From NCBI GenBank assembly GCA_035280425.1, contig DATEFW010000032.1, positions 1 to 64,000 on the forward strand: 64,000 nucleotides of DNA. The letters are read 5' to 3'. The notes beneath the pieces were generated by a model, which saw nothing but the letters and a program-made list of their open reading frames with translations, did no database searches and was not told the DNA's origin. Both the position numbers and the translations under genes were made by a program. The DNA comes from QHXW01 sp035280425 (GTDB lineage Bacteria > Acidobacteriota > Terriglobia > Bryobacterales > Bryobacteraceae). Every line of letters starts with the position of its first letter. Position 1 is the first letter of the stretch. This document shows, piece by piece, positions 37,855-47,751 of this stretch.

Positions 37855-40422
37855 ATGGCCAACATACTGATCGTTGATGATCGCGCCGGAAATCGGGATT
37901 TCCTTGCCACTCTGCTGGCGTACAAAGGGCATCAACTGGTCGAAGCCGCGGACGGAGTGAAGGCGCTGGCGCACATACGCGAAAAACGTCCCGATCTGGT
38001 CATTACCGATATCCTGATGCCGGCCATGGATGGTTATGAGTTCACCAGGCGATTACGCGAAGATCCGAGGACGGCGTCGATTCCGGTGATTTTTTTTTCG
38101 GCGAATTATCTGCTCGAGGAGGCGCGGGAACTGGCGTCCCGATGCGGCGTCAAACACCTACTGACGAAACCGTGCGATCCGGAGGATGTGCTGCGCACGG
38201 TGGATGCGGCGCTGGGGCGAAACGAGGCCGAATTTCAGGCGCCGCCGGTGGAGGAATTCGATCGTGAGCACGTGCGCGTGCTCACCGACAAGCTGTCGCA
38301 AAAGGCCGGCGAACTTCGCCAATTGAACTCGCGGCTGGAGGCGCTGATCGAACTTGGCGCCCGGTTGAACGTGGCGCAGGACCCGGCAAGTTTGTTCAAG
38401 ACCTACAGCGATGCGGCGCGCGACATTGTCGGGGCAAATTGCGCGAGCGTTTGCCTTTCGGATGAAGGCGGACGCGAGATCCGGCGCTGTTGCTCGACAG
38501 GTGAAGAAGCATGCGCCGCGGAGGACGCCGGAGGTGTTTGTCCCATCGAGCATGCCAAGACGGAAGTGCTGCTCGACCGGAAATGCCGGCGCGGGCGCGT
38601 CACCGAAAGCCGCAGTGAAACAACGGTATGCCCGATATCCTTCACGCCGTTCTCTGCTTACCTGATTGTGCCCATCCTGACTCACACCCGTATGTATGGG
38701 TGCCTGATGGTGGGCAACGGGGCCGGCAGACCCGACTTTACGACTGACGATGAGCGGCTGCTGGGCATGCTGGCAGCTCAGTTGGCTGTGGCTTACGAAA
38801 ATACGCGTCTGTTTGAGGAGCTGAAGCTGCGCGCCGCCCAACTGGAGGCCGAAGTCGCGGAGCGCCGGCAGAGCGCCGAGAAGTACCAGATGGTGCTCGA
38901 ACAGGCTTCCGACGGAATCGCCATATCTGACGAGCTGGGCAATTATGTGGAAGCCAACCCGCGATTGCTTGAAATGCTGGGCTATACGCGCGACGAGTTT
39001 CTCCGGCTCAAAATGGCCGATCTGATTCCTGCCGAAGAACTGGCGAGGGACCCGATTACGCTTGATCCGCTTCGCGCTGGGATGATCATCCGGAAAGAAC
39101 GCCGGTTTCTGCGGCGCGACGGCAATGGTCTGGAAGTAGAAATCAGCATGAGCCGGTTGCAGGATGGCCGCGTGCAGAGCATTGTTCGCGATGTGGAAGA
39201 ACGAAAAAAGCTGGAGCACCAGCTCCGCCAGTCGCAAAAGCTGGAAGCGGTGGGCCGTCTCGCGGGGGGCGTGGCGCACGACTTCAACAATCTGCTGACG
39301 GTGATTCTCGGCCATGCCGACCTCGCGCTTTCGGGACTGGAAGAAAACGACCGGCGGCGACTGGATATACAGGACATCCGCGAGGCCGGCGCGCGCGCGG
39401 CGGTTTTGACGGCGCAGCTTCTGGCGTTCAGCCGGAAGCAGATCCTGCAGCCCAAAGTGCTGAACGTGAATACGGCGGTTTCGAATCTGACGAAGATGCT
39501 CGGCCGGCTGATCGGATCGGATATTGAGGTCCGGACAGCGCTCGCACCCGATTTGTGGGCCGCTAGGGTCGACCCGGTGCAACTGGACCAGGTCATTCTG
39601 AACCTCGCGGTAAACGCGCGAGACGCGATGCCGCTCGGCGGCGAGCTGGCGATCGAAACCGCGAACCGGCGTTTCGGCGAACAACCCACCAAGCATCACG
39701 ACATTCCGGACGGCGAGTACGTGATGCTCGCCTTGAGAGACACCGGCTGCGGCATGGACCCCGAGACGCGCTCGCACCTGTTCGAACCGTTCTTCACGAC
39801 CAAGCCGGCAGGCAAAGGAACTGGGCTGGGACTTTCGACGGTTTACGGGATTGTCCGGCAGAGCGGGGGATACATTTCGGTTTCGAGCGAACCGGGCCGA
39901 GGCTCCATATTCGAGATTTACCTTCCGCGCATCGCGGGCGCTGCGGAAACGGCGGCGCCGCGCATGGAAAACGGGCCGTTGCCTTCGGGAACCGAAACGG
40001 TGCTGATCGTGGAAGACGAGCAGCGCGTGCGGTCGCTCGCCTCCATCGTGCTGGTGCAGCAAGGCTACAACGTGCTCGAAGCCGCCGATGGACAGGAGGC
40101 GCTGCGGCTCGCGTCGAATTATGCCGGCCAAATTCACCTTGTGTTCACAGATATAGTGATGCCGAAAATGGGGGGCCGGGAAGTGGCGGTGGAATTACGG
40201 CGAAGCCGGCCGGACATCAAGGTGCTGTTCTGCTCGGGCTACACCGGCGACGCCATCACGCGGCAGGGAGCGCTCGATCCATCGACGCCGCTATTACAGA
40301 AGCCATTCACACCGCGATCGCTGGCCGTCAAAGTTCGCGAAGTCCTGGATGGGGCGGCCGAGCCGGATCCGGTTGCGCGCCTGGCCGAGCGCGAGCCGGA
40401 ACGCGATCCGGCTGTGCAGTAG
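37855..40422 (+). CDS. REC-GAF-PAS hybrid histidine kinase with C-terminal receiver
   Basis: An 855-residue soluble signalling protein. It starts with a receiver (ILIVDDRAGNRDF, phospho-acceptor Asp52 in LVITDILMPAMDG), then a GAF-like domain (about 150-325, cysteine-rich: CSTGEEACAAEDAGGVCPIE), a PAS domain (about 345-460), an NtrB-like HisKA (GRLAGGVAHDFNNLLTVILG), HATPase (TGLGLSTVYGIV) and a second receiver (LVFTDIVMPKMGGREVAVEL). No membrane segment is present. The cysteine cluster in the GAF domain could bind a metal or sense redox, but no known haem or iron-sulphur motif is certain. First gene of the operon. Confidence 0.92.
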   Translation: MANILIVDDRAGNRDFLATLLAYKGHQLVEAADGVKALAHIREKRPDLVITDILMPAMDGYEFTRRLREDPRTASIPVIFFSANYLLEEARELASRCGVKHLLTKPCDPEDVLRTVDAALGRNEAEFQAPPVEEFDREHVRVLTDKLSQKAGELRQLNSRLEALIELGARLNVAQDPASLFKTYSDAARDIVGANCASVCLSDEGGREIRRCCSTGEEACAAEDAGGVCPIEHAKTEVLLDRKCRRGRVTESRSETTVCPISFTPFSAYLIVPILTHTRMYGCLMVGNGAGRPDFTTDDERLLGMLAAQLAVAYENTRLFEELKLRAAQLEAEVAERRQSAEKYQMVLEQASDGIAISDELGNYVEANPRLLEMLGYTRDEFLRLKMADLIPAEELARDPITLDPLRAGMIIRKERRFLRRDGNGLEVEISMSRLQDGRVQSIVRDVEERKKLEHQLRQSQKLEAVGRLAGGVAHDFNNLLTVILGHADLALSGLEENDRRRLDIQDIREAGARAAVLTAQLLAFSRKQILQPKVLNVNTAVSNLTKMLGRLIGSDIEVRTALAPDLWAARVDPVQLDQVILNLAVNARDAMPLGGELAIETANRRFGEQPTKHHDIPDGEYVMLALRDTGCGMDPETRSHLFEPFFTTKPAGKGTGLGLSTVYGIVRQSGGYISVSSEPGRGSIFEIYLPRIAGAAETAAPRMENGPLPSGTETVLIVEDEQRVRSLASIVLVQQGYNVLEAADGQEALRLASNYAGQIHLVFTDIVMPKMGGREVAVELRRSRPDIKVLFCSGYTGDAITRQGALDPSTPLLQKPFTPRSLAVKVREVLDGAAEPDPVARLAEREPERDPAVQ

Positions 40423-40464
40423 CTGCGAGCGCGAGTGTGAACCGGAAGGGGCGCGGCGCGATTC

Positions 40465-41949
40465 ATGGGTAGTCCTTCAATGTTTAACGAACCGTCACCC
40501 GAGGGCTTCCGGGCTTTCGCGGAAATGGCGGATGACAGCGCCTTAATCATCAATGAACGCGGCATCATCATCTACTGCAACCCGGCATTTGCCGAACTGG
40601 CGGAAAAACCGCGCGAGCAGGTGACGGGACGGCCTCTCAGCGAGTTTGCCGCCGAGGCAGACCCGGAACCGAGTGAGTTGTTTCGCGCCCGCGGCCAGAG
40701 CAGCCTGCGGGGCGAGGTTACGATTGAGGCCCCCGGCAACGGCCGCACACGCCTGCCGTTCTCGGCGATCCGCGTGCCGCTCGCTGCCGGAGAGGGAGTT
40801 TGTATTGCCCTGAAGCCGGTAACGCGAGAAGCGCGCGATCTGGCGGAGCAACTGCGCAGGGAGGCGAAATTCAGAGAACTGCTCGAGGCGACGCCGGATG
40901 CCATTGTGATTACGGACCGGACCGGCGAAATCATTCTGATCAATTCGCAAAGTGAAGAACTCTTTGGTTATTCGAGAGACGAGCTGGTGGGCGCTACCAT
41001 CGAAATCCTGCTGCCGGAGCGTTTCCGCAGTTCCCATGTGCCGCACCGGCGAAGTTATTTCGATGAACCGAAGGTCCGTCCCATGGGCAGCGGATTGGAT
41101 CTTTCGGCCCGCCGGAAAGACGGCAGCGAATTCCCGGTCGAAATCAGTTTGAGCCCGCTCGAAACCGATGATGGGCTTATCGTCATCAGCGCGATTCGCA
41201 ACGCGACCGAGCGCAAAACATTCGAGGGGAAACTGCGAGCCAAAAATCAGGAGCTCGAAAAAGCCCTGCGTGCCAAGGATGTATTTCTGTCGACCATGAG
41301 CCACGAATTGCGCACGCCGCTCAATGCCATTTTGGGATTCACCGGCACGCTGCTGATGCGGCTTCCCGGGCCGCTGACCGCGGATCAGGAGAAGCAGCTC
41401 AAGACCGTACAATCGAGCGGCAAGCATCTGCTCTCGCTGATTAACGATCTGCTCGATCTGGCCAAGATCGAATCGGGAAAAGTGCAGATTCGCCTGGAGG
41501 CGGTCGATTGCCGGGAAGTGATCGAGGAGATCGCCGCCACGCTGCGGCCCCTGGTCGAGTCCAAATCGATCGAGTTGCTTACGAAGTTGCCGGATGGCCC
41601 GGTGCTCGCGCGGACCGATCGCCGGGCGATCAGCCAAGTGCTGATCAACCTGGCGAACAACGCCATCAAGTTCACCGATAGGGGTTGGGTGGCGCTGGAA
41701 CTCGATCCGCACGATCACGCTGCGGAGCTGGCAATCCATGTTCGCGATACCGGCAAGGGGATCCCGGCTGAAGAGCGGGCAAAATTGTTCGAAGCGTTTT
41801 CGCGCCCGGTCTCGAGCCAATTCGTGGAAGGCACGGGCCTCGGGCTTTACCTCAGCCAGAAACTGGCGGCGCTGATTGACGGCAGGATCGAAATGGAAAG
41901 CGAAGCGGGAAAGGGAAGCAGATTCACGGTACTGGTGCCCAGAGCATAA
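40465..41949 (+). CDS. PAS-PAS histidine kinase
   Basis: A 494-residue soluble kinase. Two PAS domains (about 20-115, ALIINERGIIIYCNPAFAEL; and about 130-255, AIVITDRTGEIILINSQSEE) precede HisKA (TMSHELRTPLNAILGFTG) and HATPase (TGLGLYLSQKLAALIDGRIE). The helix after HisKA, LLMRLPGPLTADQEKQLKTV, is nearly identical to that of two other kinases in the same operon. There is no receiver or output domain. It starts 42 bases after the previous gene. Confidence 0.92.
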   Translation: MGSPSMFNEPSPEGFRAFAEMADDSALIINERGIIIYCNPAFAELAEKPREQVTGRPLSEFAAEADPEPSELFRARGQSSLRGEVTIEAPGNGRTRLPFSAIRVPLAAGEGVCIALKPVTREARDLAEQLRREAKFRELLEATPDAIVITDRTGEIILINSQSEELFGYSRDELVGATIEILLPERFRSSHVPHRRSYFDEPKVRPMGSGLDLSARRKDGSEFPVEISLSPLETDDGLIVISAIRNATERKTFEGKLRAKNQELEKALRAKDVFLSTMSHELRTPLNAILGFTGTLLMRLPGPLTADQEKQLKTVQSSGKHLLSLINDLLDLAKIESGKVQIRLEAVDCREVIEEIAATLRPLVESKSIELLTKLPDGPVLARTDRRAISQVLINLANNAIKFTDRGWVALELDPHDHAAELAIHVRDTGKGIPAEERAKLFEAFSRPVSSQFVEGTGLGLYLSQKLAALIDGRIEMESEAGKGSRFTVLVPRA

Positions 41950-41970
41950 ATACGCGAAAGCGAGCGAAGC

Positions 41971-44900
41971 ATGGCAGTCATTGACATCGATACGAAGCAG
42001 GCGGGGCAATCGCTTGTTTTGATGACCAGCATTCTGGCTTCCTCCACCGAATATTCGATTATCGGCAAAGATCTGGACGGCACGATCCTGCTGTGGAACG
42101 AAGGAGCGCAGAGGCTCTACGGCTATGAACCGGATGAGGTGGTGGGCAAAGCCAACTCGTCGATTCTGCACACGCCGGAGGATGTGGCGGCGGGGCGTCC
42201 GAAAGAAATGATGGACAGCGCGCTCCAGGAAGGCAAATGGGAGGGCCTGGTGACGCGCGTCCGCAAAGGCGGCCAGCGCTTCACGGCGCGCGTGGTGGTG
42301 ACGCCGCGGCGCAGCACGGATGGCCGGCCGATTGGATTCCTGCTCATCTCGAAAGACGTCTCGGGCGAGCTGAAATTCACCGAAGAATTGCGCAAAACGA
42401 AGCTGTTCGACAGCGCCATAGTGGGCACGGCGCAGGAGGCGGTGGATTTCATCGCCAACATCCTGCAGGCTTCGACTGAGTACTCGATGGTGGGCAAGGG
42501 CCTGGACGGAACGATTCTGCTGTGGAACGAAGGTGCGCGGCGGCTGTACGGCTACGAGCCGGAAGAAGTCGTGGGCAAGGCCAACTCGTCGATCCTGCAC
42601 ATTCCCGAAGATGTGGCCGCCGGGCGGCCGCAGGAAATCATGGAGATCGCGCTGCGCGATGGGAAATGGGAGGGAACGCTCAAGCGCGTACGCAAAAACG
42701 GCGAACGGTTCACCGCGCGCGTGGTGATCACACCGCGGCGCGACGCCTTCGGGCGGCCGGTGGGATTTCTGCTGATTTCCAAAGACATTTCGGCCGAGAT
42801 CCGGCTGACCGAGGAGCTGCAAGCCACGCAGTTTTACACACGGTCGCTGATCGAATCATCGATCGATGCGCTGATGACAACCGATTCGGTGGGGGTCATC
42901 ACGGACCTCAACCAGCAGATGGAATCGCTGACGGGTTACGCGCGCGAGCAGCTCATCGGCACGCCGTTCAAGAATTATTTTACCGACTCGGGAGCCGCGG
43001 AAGAAGGCATCCGGCGGGTGCTGCGCCAGGGCCGAGTAACCAATTATGAGTTGACGGCGCGCGGGCGCGACGGCCGGCAGACGGTGGTCTCGTACAACGC
43101 CAGCACGTTCCGCGACGCCGACAACCGGCTGCAGGGCGTTTTCGCGGCGGCGCGCGACATTACCGAGCAGAAAAAGCTCGAGCATCAACTGCGCGATTCG
43201 GAATCGTATAACCGCGGGCTGATTGAAGCTTCGGTGGACGGCCTGATCACGGTGAACGAGTCGGGAGAGATCTCCGACGTCAACGATCAGATGTGCCGCA
43301 TGACCGGATATAGCCGGGAGGAGTTGTTGGGCACGGCGTTTGCGGATTACTTCATGGATGCCGACCGCGCCCGCGCGGGCGTGGCGGAGACGTTCGAAAA
43401 AGGCATGGTCAAGGAGTACGTGCTGACGCTCTCGACGCGCGACCGGCAAAGGCTCCAGGTATCGTTCAACGCATCGGTATTCCGCGATCCGACCGGCGCG
43501 GTTCGCGGCATTTTCGCTTCGGCGCGCGACATCACCGAGCAGGCGGGATTGCAGGCGCAGCTGGCCGATGAGCGCGCATACAACCGCGGCCTGATTGAAG
43601 CTTCACTCGACGGGTTGATCACGGTCGACCCGCTGATGAACATCACGGACGTCAACGAAACCATGTGCCGGATGTCCGGGTTCAGCCGGCAGGAGTTGAT
43701 CCACACGCCGTTTCCGCAATATTTCACCGACCCCAAGCGCGCGGGCGAGGGCGTGCGTCTGACGCTCGACCGGGGCGCGGTAACGAACTACGAATTGACG
43801 CTGCGGCTGAAGGATGGAACCGAGAGCCTGGTCTCATTCAACGCCGCGATTTTTAAAGATCCGACCGGCGCGGTTCGCGGCATTTTTGCCTCGGCGCGCG
43901 ATATTACCAGGCAGGCGCAGTTGCAGGGACAGTTGAAGGAAGAGCGCGCCTACAACCGCGGGCTGATTGAAGCTTCAGCCGACGGTCTGGTGACAGTGGA
44001 CGAGCGGACCATCATTACCGACGTGAATGAAACCATGTGCCGCATGGTGGGACGGCAGCGAAGCCAACTGGTGGGCTCGGCATTTCACATGTACTTTACC
44101 GAGCCGGAACGAGCGGAAGAAGGCGTGCGGCTGACATTCCGCGAAGGCTCGGTCGCCAACTACGTGCTCACTTTGCAGGTAGCCGACGGGCGGCAGTTGC
44201 CGGTTTCTTTCAACGCGGCGGTGTTCAAAGACGCATCGGGCGCGGTGAAGGGCATCTTCGCTTCGGCGCGCGACATCACGTCGCAGAAGCAGCTCGAAGA
44301 CAAGCTGCAGGCTTCGCAGGTTTACACGCGGTCGCTGATTGAATCGAACATCGACGCGCTGATGACGACGGACCCGCTGGGAATAATCACCGACGTCAAT
44401 CAGCAGATGGAAACGCTCACCGGAGCGACGCGGGAACAGCTGATCGGGACGGCATTCAAAAATTACTTCACGAACCCGGAGCGCGCGGAGTCCGGCATTC
44501 GTCTGGTATTGCGCGAGGGGCGTGTCACCAACTATGAGCTGACCGCCCGATCCAAAAGCGGCAAAGAGACGGTGGTTTCCTACAACGCGACGACGTTTGT
44601 CGACCGCGAGGGCAAACTGCAAGGCGTTTTCGCGGCGGCGCGCGACATCACCGCGCAAAAACAGCTGGAAGAGCAGTTGCGCGAACAGCAGAATTATTTG
44701 CGCGGGTTGATCGAGTCCTCGGTAGACGGGCTCATCACGGTAGACCCGGCAGGCTTCATCACCGACATCAACGACCGCATGTGCCAGATGACCGGCTACG
44801 GCCGGGCGGAGCTGCTGGGCACTCCGTTCAGCGATTACTTCACCGATCCGGAACGCGCGAAAGAAGGCGTGCGGCAGACTCTCGAGGTCGGCTTCGTCAC

Positions 44901-46887
44901 CGAATACGCGCTGACGCTGATGGGGCGGTCGCGGCGGCTGCTGCAGGTTTCGTTTAACGCGTCGGTATTTCGCGACCAGACGGGAAACGTGCGCGGCATT
45001 CTGGCGTCGGCGCGCGACATCACGGACCGGGTGCGCCTTGAAGAACAGTTGCGCGACCAGCAAACCTACCTGCGGGGGCTGATCGAATCCTCGGTAGACG
45101 GACTCATCACCGTGGACCCGGAAGGCTTCATCACGGATGTCAACGAGCAGATGTGCCGCATGTCGGGCTATAGCCGCGACGAGCTGATCGGGTCGCAGTT
45201 CAAGCAATATTTCACCGATCCGTTGAATGCCGATCGCGGCGTGAAGCGCACGTTCGCGGAAGGCGTAGTGACCAACTACGAGCTGGTGTTGAAATCGAAG
45301 ACGGGGCGCAAGGCCACGGTATCGTTCAACGCATCGATTTTCCGTTCGGGAGACGGGCGGGTGCAGGGGATTTTCGCTTCGGCGCGCGACATTTCCGAAC
45401 AGGCCAGGCTGCAGACGCAGCTGGTGGAGCAGCAGGCGTACAACCGGTCGCTGATCGAAGCGTCGCCCGACGCGCAGTTCGCGATCGCGCCCGACGGGAC
45501 GATTACGGACGTGAACGAAGGCGCCGAGCGGCTGACCGGCCATTCGCGCAAGCAACTGGTAAATTCGAAGTTTTCCAGCTACTTTACCGATCCGGAGCAG
45601 GCGCGCGCAGGCGTGCGGCAGACGCTGGCGGAGCGCCGGGTTATCGGTTACGAGCTGACGCTGATCACGCGGTACGGACGGCGGATCATGGTGTCGTTCA
45701 ACGCCGGAGTATTTACCGATGCAGCCGGTCAGCCCCTGGGCATCCTGGCGGCGGCGCGCGACATCACCGCACAGAAGGAGCTGGAGAGCCGGCTGCGCGA
45801 TTCGCAATTCTATACACGATCGCTGATCGAATCCAACATCGATGCGCTGATGACCACGGATCCGCTGGGGATCATCACCGACGTCAACGAGCAGATGAAG
45901 ACGCTGACGGGTTACTCGCGCGAGGAGCTGATCGGTTCGCCGTTCAAGCAGTACTTCACCGATCCGGCGCGGGCCGAGGAAGGCATCCGGCAGGTGCTGC
46001 GCGAAGAGAAGGTCACGAACTACGAGCTGACGGTGCGCGCGCGAGACGGCAAGGAAACGGTGGTTAGCTACAATGCTACGACGTTTTACGATCAGGCGGG
46101 CAAGCTGCACGGCGTGTTCGCGGCGGCGCGCGACGTGACGGAGCGCAAACGTTTCGAGCAGACATTGCAAGAGAAAAACGTGGAGCTGGAACAGGCGAGC
46201 CTGGCCAAGGACCGGTTCCTCTCCAGCATGAGCCACGAGCTGCGCACCCCGCTGAACGCCATTATCGGATTCACGGGAACGCTGCTGATGCGTCTGCCCG
46301 GACCGCTGACCACGGATCAGGAGAAGCAACTCAAGACCATTCAGTCGAGCGGCAAACACCTGCTTTCGCTGATCAACGATCTGCTGGATCTGGCCAAGAT
46401 CGAATCGGGAAAGGTGGAAATTCACCTGGAGGAAACCTGCTGTCGCGATGTGGTGGAAGAGGTGGGAACTACGCTGCGGCCGCTGGCTGAGGCGAAATCA
46501 ATCGAATTGCAGATCGTGCTGCCTGAGAACAAAACTATAGCGCGAACCGACCGGCGCGCCCTCAGCCAGATCCTAATCAACCTGACGAATAATGCTGTCA
46601 AATTCACGGAGCGCGGGTCGGTCGAATTGGGAATCGAAGAACGGAAGCAGAACGGAAAGACGATGGCGGCCATTCACGTGATCGATACAGGAGCGGGCAT
46701 CAAGAAGGAGGATCAGGCGAGGTTGTTTCAAGCTTTTGAGCGCGGCGCGGCAAGCCAGCGCGTAGAGGGCACGGGCCTCGGGCTGCATCTCAGCAACAAG
46801 CTGGCGGCGTTGATCGGGGGAAGAATTGAATTCCAAAGCGAGGTCGGTAAAGGCAGCCGGTTCACGCTGGTGATTCCGAAACTTTAG
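41971..46887 (+). CDS. Giant histidine kinase with 11 tandem PAS domains
   Basis: A 1638-residue soluble kinase. PAS 1 and 2 (about residues 20-284) are a close pair with period 143 (STEYSIIGKDLDGTILLWNE and STEYSMVGKGLDGTILLWNE). Residues 285-1400 are nine PAS units of 124 residues each. They come in two subtypes: A (units 3, 7, 11; IDALMTTD, VVSYNAT and GVFAAARD) and B (units 4-6 and 8-10; DGLITVD, VSFNASVF and GIFASARD; unit 10 divergent). Residues 1401-1638 are HisKA (SMSHELRTPLNAIIGFTG) and HATPase (GTGLGLHLSNKLAALIGGRI). No obvious haem, FAD or other cofactor signature was seen. No receiver domain is attached; receivers follow in the next gene, seven bases on. Confidence 0.93.
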   Translation: MAVIDIDTKQAGQSLVLMTSILASSTEYSIIGKDLDGTILLWNEGAQRLYGYEPDEVVGKANSSILHTPEDVAAGRPKEMMDSALQEGKWEGLVTRVRKGGQRFTARVVVTPRRSTDGRPIGFLLISKDVSGELKFTEELRKTKLFDSAIVGTAQEAVDFIANILQASTEYSMVGKGLDGTILLWNEGARRLYGYEPEEVVGKANSSILHIPEDVAAGRPQEIMEIALRDGKWEGTLKRVRKNGERFTARVVITPRRDAFGRPVGFLLISKDISAEIRLTEELQATQFYTRSLIESSIDALMTTDSVGVITDLNQQMESLTGYAREQLIGTPFKNYFTDSGAAEEGIRRVLRQGRVTNYELTARGRDGRQTVVSYNASTFRDADNRLQGVFAAARDITEQKKLEHQLRDSESYNRGLIEASVDGLITVNESGEISDVNDQMCRMTGYSREELLGTAFADYFMDADRARAGVAETFEKGMVKEYVLTLSTRDRQRLQVSFNASVFRDPTGAVRGIFASARDITEQAGLQAQLADERAYNRGLIEASLDGLITVDPLMNITDVNETMCRMSGFSRQELIHTPFPQYFTDPKRAGEGVRLTLDRGAVTNYELTLRLKDGTESLVSFNAAIFKDPTGAVRGIFASARDITRQAQLQGQLKEERAYNRGLIEASADGLVTVDERTIITDVNETMCRMVGRQRSQLVGSAFHMYFTEPERAEEGVRLTFREGSVANYVLTLQVADGRQLPVSFNAAVFKDASGAVKGIFASARDITSQKQLEDKLQASQVYTRSLIESNIDALMTTDPLGIITDVNQQMETLTGATREQLIGTAFKNYFTNPERAESGIRLVLREGRVTNYELTARSKSGKETVVSYNATTFVDREGKLQGVFAAARDITAQKQLEEQLREQQNYLRGLIESSVDGLITVDPAGFITDINDRMCQMTGYGRAELLGTPFSDYFTDPERAKEGVRQTLEVGFVTEYALTLMGRSRRLLQVSFNASVFRDQTGNVRGILASARDITDRVRLEEQLRDQQTYLRGLIESSVDGLITVDPEGFITDVNEQMCRMSGYSRDELIGSQFKQYFTDPLNADRGVKRTFAEGVVTNYELVLKSKTGRKATVSFNASIFRSGDGRVQGIFASARDISEQARLQTQLVEQQAYNRSLIEASPDAQFAIAPDGTITDVNEGAERLTGHSRKQLVNSKFSSYFTDPEQARAGVRQTLAERRVIGYELTLITRYGRRIMVSFNAGVFTDAAGQPLGILAAARDITAQKELESRLRDSQFYTRSLIESNIDALMTTDPLGIITDVNEQMKTLTGYSREELIGSPFKQYFTDPARAEEGIRQVLREEKVTNYELTVRARDGKETVVSYNATTFYDQAGKLHGVFAAARDVTERKRFEQTLQEKNVELEQASLAKDRFLSSMSHELRTPLNAIIGFTGTLLMRLPGPLTTDQEKQLKTIQSSGKHLLSLINDLLDLAKIESGKVEIHLEETCCRDVVEEVGTTLRPLAEAKSIELQIVLPENKTIARTDRRALSQILINLTNNAVKFTERGSVELGIEERKQNGKTMAAIHVIDTGAGIKKEDQARLFQAFERGAASQRVEGTGLGLHLSNKLAALIGGRIEFQSEVGKGSRFTLVIPKL
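42823..46170 (+). repeat. Nine in-frame 372-base PAS repeats (ABBBABBBA)
   Basis: 3348 bases divide into nine units of 372 bases. The subtype order A-B-B-B-A-B-B-B-A implies duplication of a four-unit block. Unit boundaries follow the RDITEQ-type linker helix. Such long direct repeats are potential sites of recombination and misassembly. Confidence 0.85.
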
Positions 46888-46893
46888 ACGCGT

Positions 46894-47751
46894 ATGCCAG
46901 CACGAATTCTGATCATTGAAGATCATGCCGACAACCGGGAGCTGATGAACTACCTGTTGACGGTGTTTGGATACGAAACGATTTTGGCAGAGGAGGGCTT
47001 GAGCGGAATGGAATGCATGGAGCGCGAGCGTCCGGACCTGGTGATCTGCGATATTCAGATGCCGGGCTTCGACGGCTACGAAGTCGTGCGGCGTGTGAAA
47101 GGCAATGCGGCGGTTGCCAAAATTCCGCTGGTGGCGATCACGGCGCTGGCAATGGTGGGCGATCGCGACCGGATTCTTGAAGCGGGCTTCGACGGATACA
47201 TCCCGAAACCGATCACGCCGGATTCCTTTATCGGCGAAGTGGAAGCATTCCTGCCGCGCGAGCGGCGACCGGACCGTCAGCAAGCACGCCACGCGCCCAT
47301 GGCCGAGGCATGCGAGACGGCAGCGCAAGGCATTCGGACACACTCGGGGTCGCGCGGCACCATCCTGGCGGTGGACAATCACCGGGGCAACCTTGAACTG
47401 GCGTGTTCCATTTTCGAGCCTTCGGGTTACGCGGTCGCAACCGCGACGAGCGTACCAGAAGCGCTGGCGGCGGCCAGGCGAATCCGGCCGAGCCTGATCT
47501 TGTCGGACGTCAGCATGCCGGATCTCGGCGGCTATGATCTGGCGGAGGCGGTCCGCACCGATCCGGATCTCCATCCAACACCGGTGATTCTGATTTCCTC
47601 CAGCCAGAGCGGCGATGGTGAGCGGGCGCTGGCTGCCGGGGCGGCAAAATTCCTGCGCCGTCCCATAGACCCAGGCAAACTGTTGAGCGAAGTCGGGGAA
47701 CTGTTGGCCCAGCGCGAAAACGAGAGGCACGCTCACAGTGAATCCCGATAA
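46894..47751 (+). CDS. Double receiver-domain response regulator without output domain
   Basis: A 285-residue protein with two receivers. The first (about 1-122; ILIIEDHADNRELMNYLL, acceptor Asp in LVICDIQMPGFDGYEVV, KPITPD) is fully canonical. The second (about 153-275; ILAVDNHRGNLELACSIFEP, LILSDVSMPDLGGYDLAEAV) keeps its phospho-acceptor but has asparagine in the upstream acidic pair and lacks the KP lysine (FLRRPIDPGK). The two are joined by a polar linker. There is no DNA-binding, GGDEF or enzyme domain. It probably acts as a phosphate shuttle or by protein contact between the 11-PAS kinase and the next kinase. Confidence 0.9.
   Translation: MPARILIIEDHADNRELMNYLLTVFGYETILAEEGLSGMECMERERPDLVICDIQMPGFDGYEVVRRVKGNAAVAKIPLVAITALAMVGDRDRILEAGFDGYIPKPITPDSFIGEVEAFLPRERRPDRQQARHAPMAEACETAAQGIRTHSGSRGTILAVDNHRGNLELACSIFEPSGYAVATATSVPEALAAARRIRPSLILSDVSMPDLGGYDLAEAVRTDPDLHPTPVILISSSQSGDGERALAAGAAKFLRRPIDPGKLLSEVGELLAQRENERHAHSESR

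Noticed and set aside
42823..46170. CRISPR-like or satellite array
   Set aside because: The repeats are in-frame PAS domains of 372 bases, without short spacers.
43975..46425. 816-codon minus-strand frame opposite the PAS array
   Set aside because: The repeated look comes from the PAS repeats on the other strand; no independent coding evidence.
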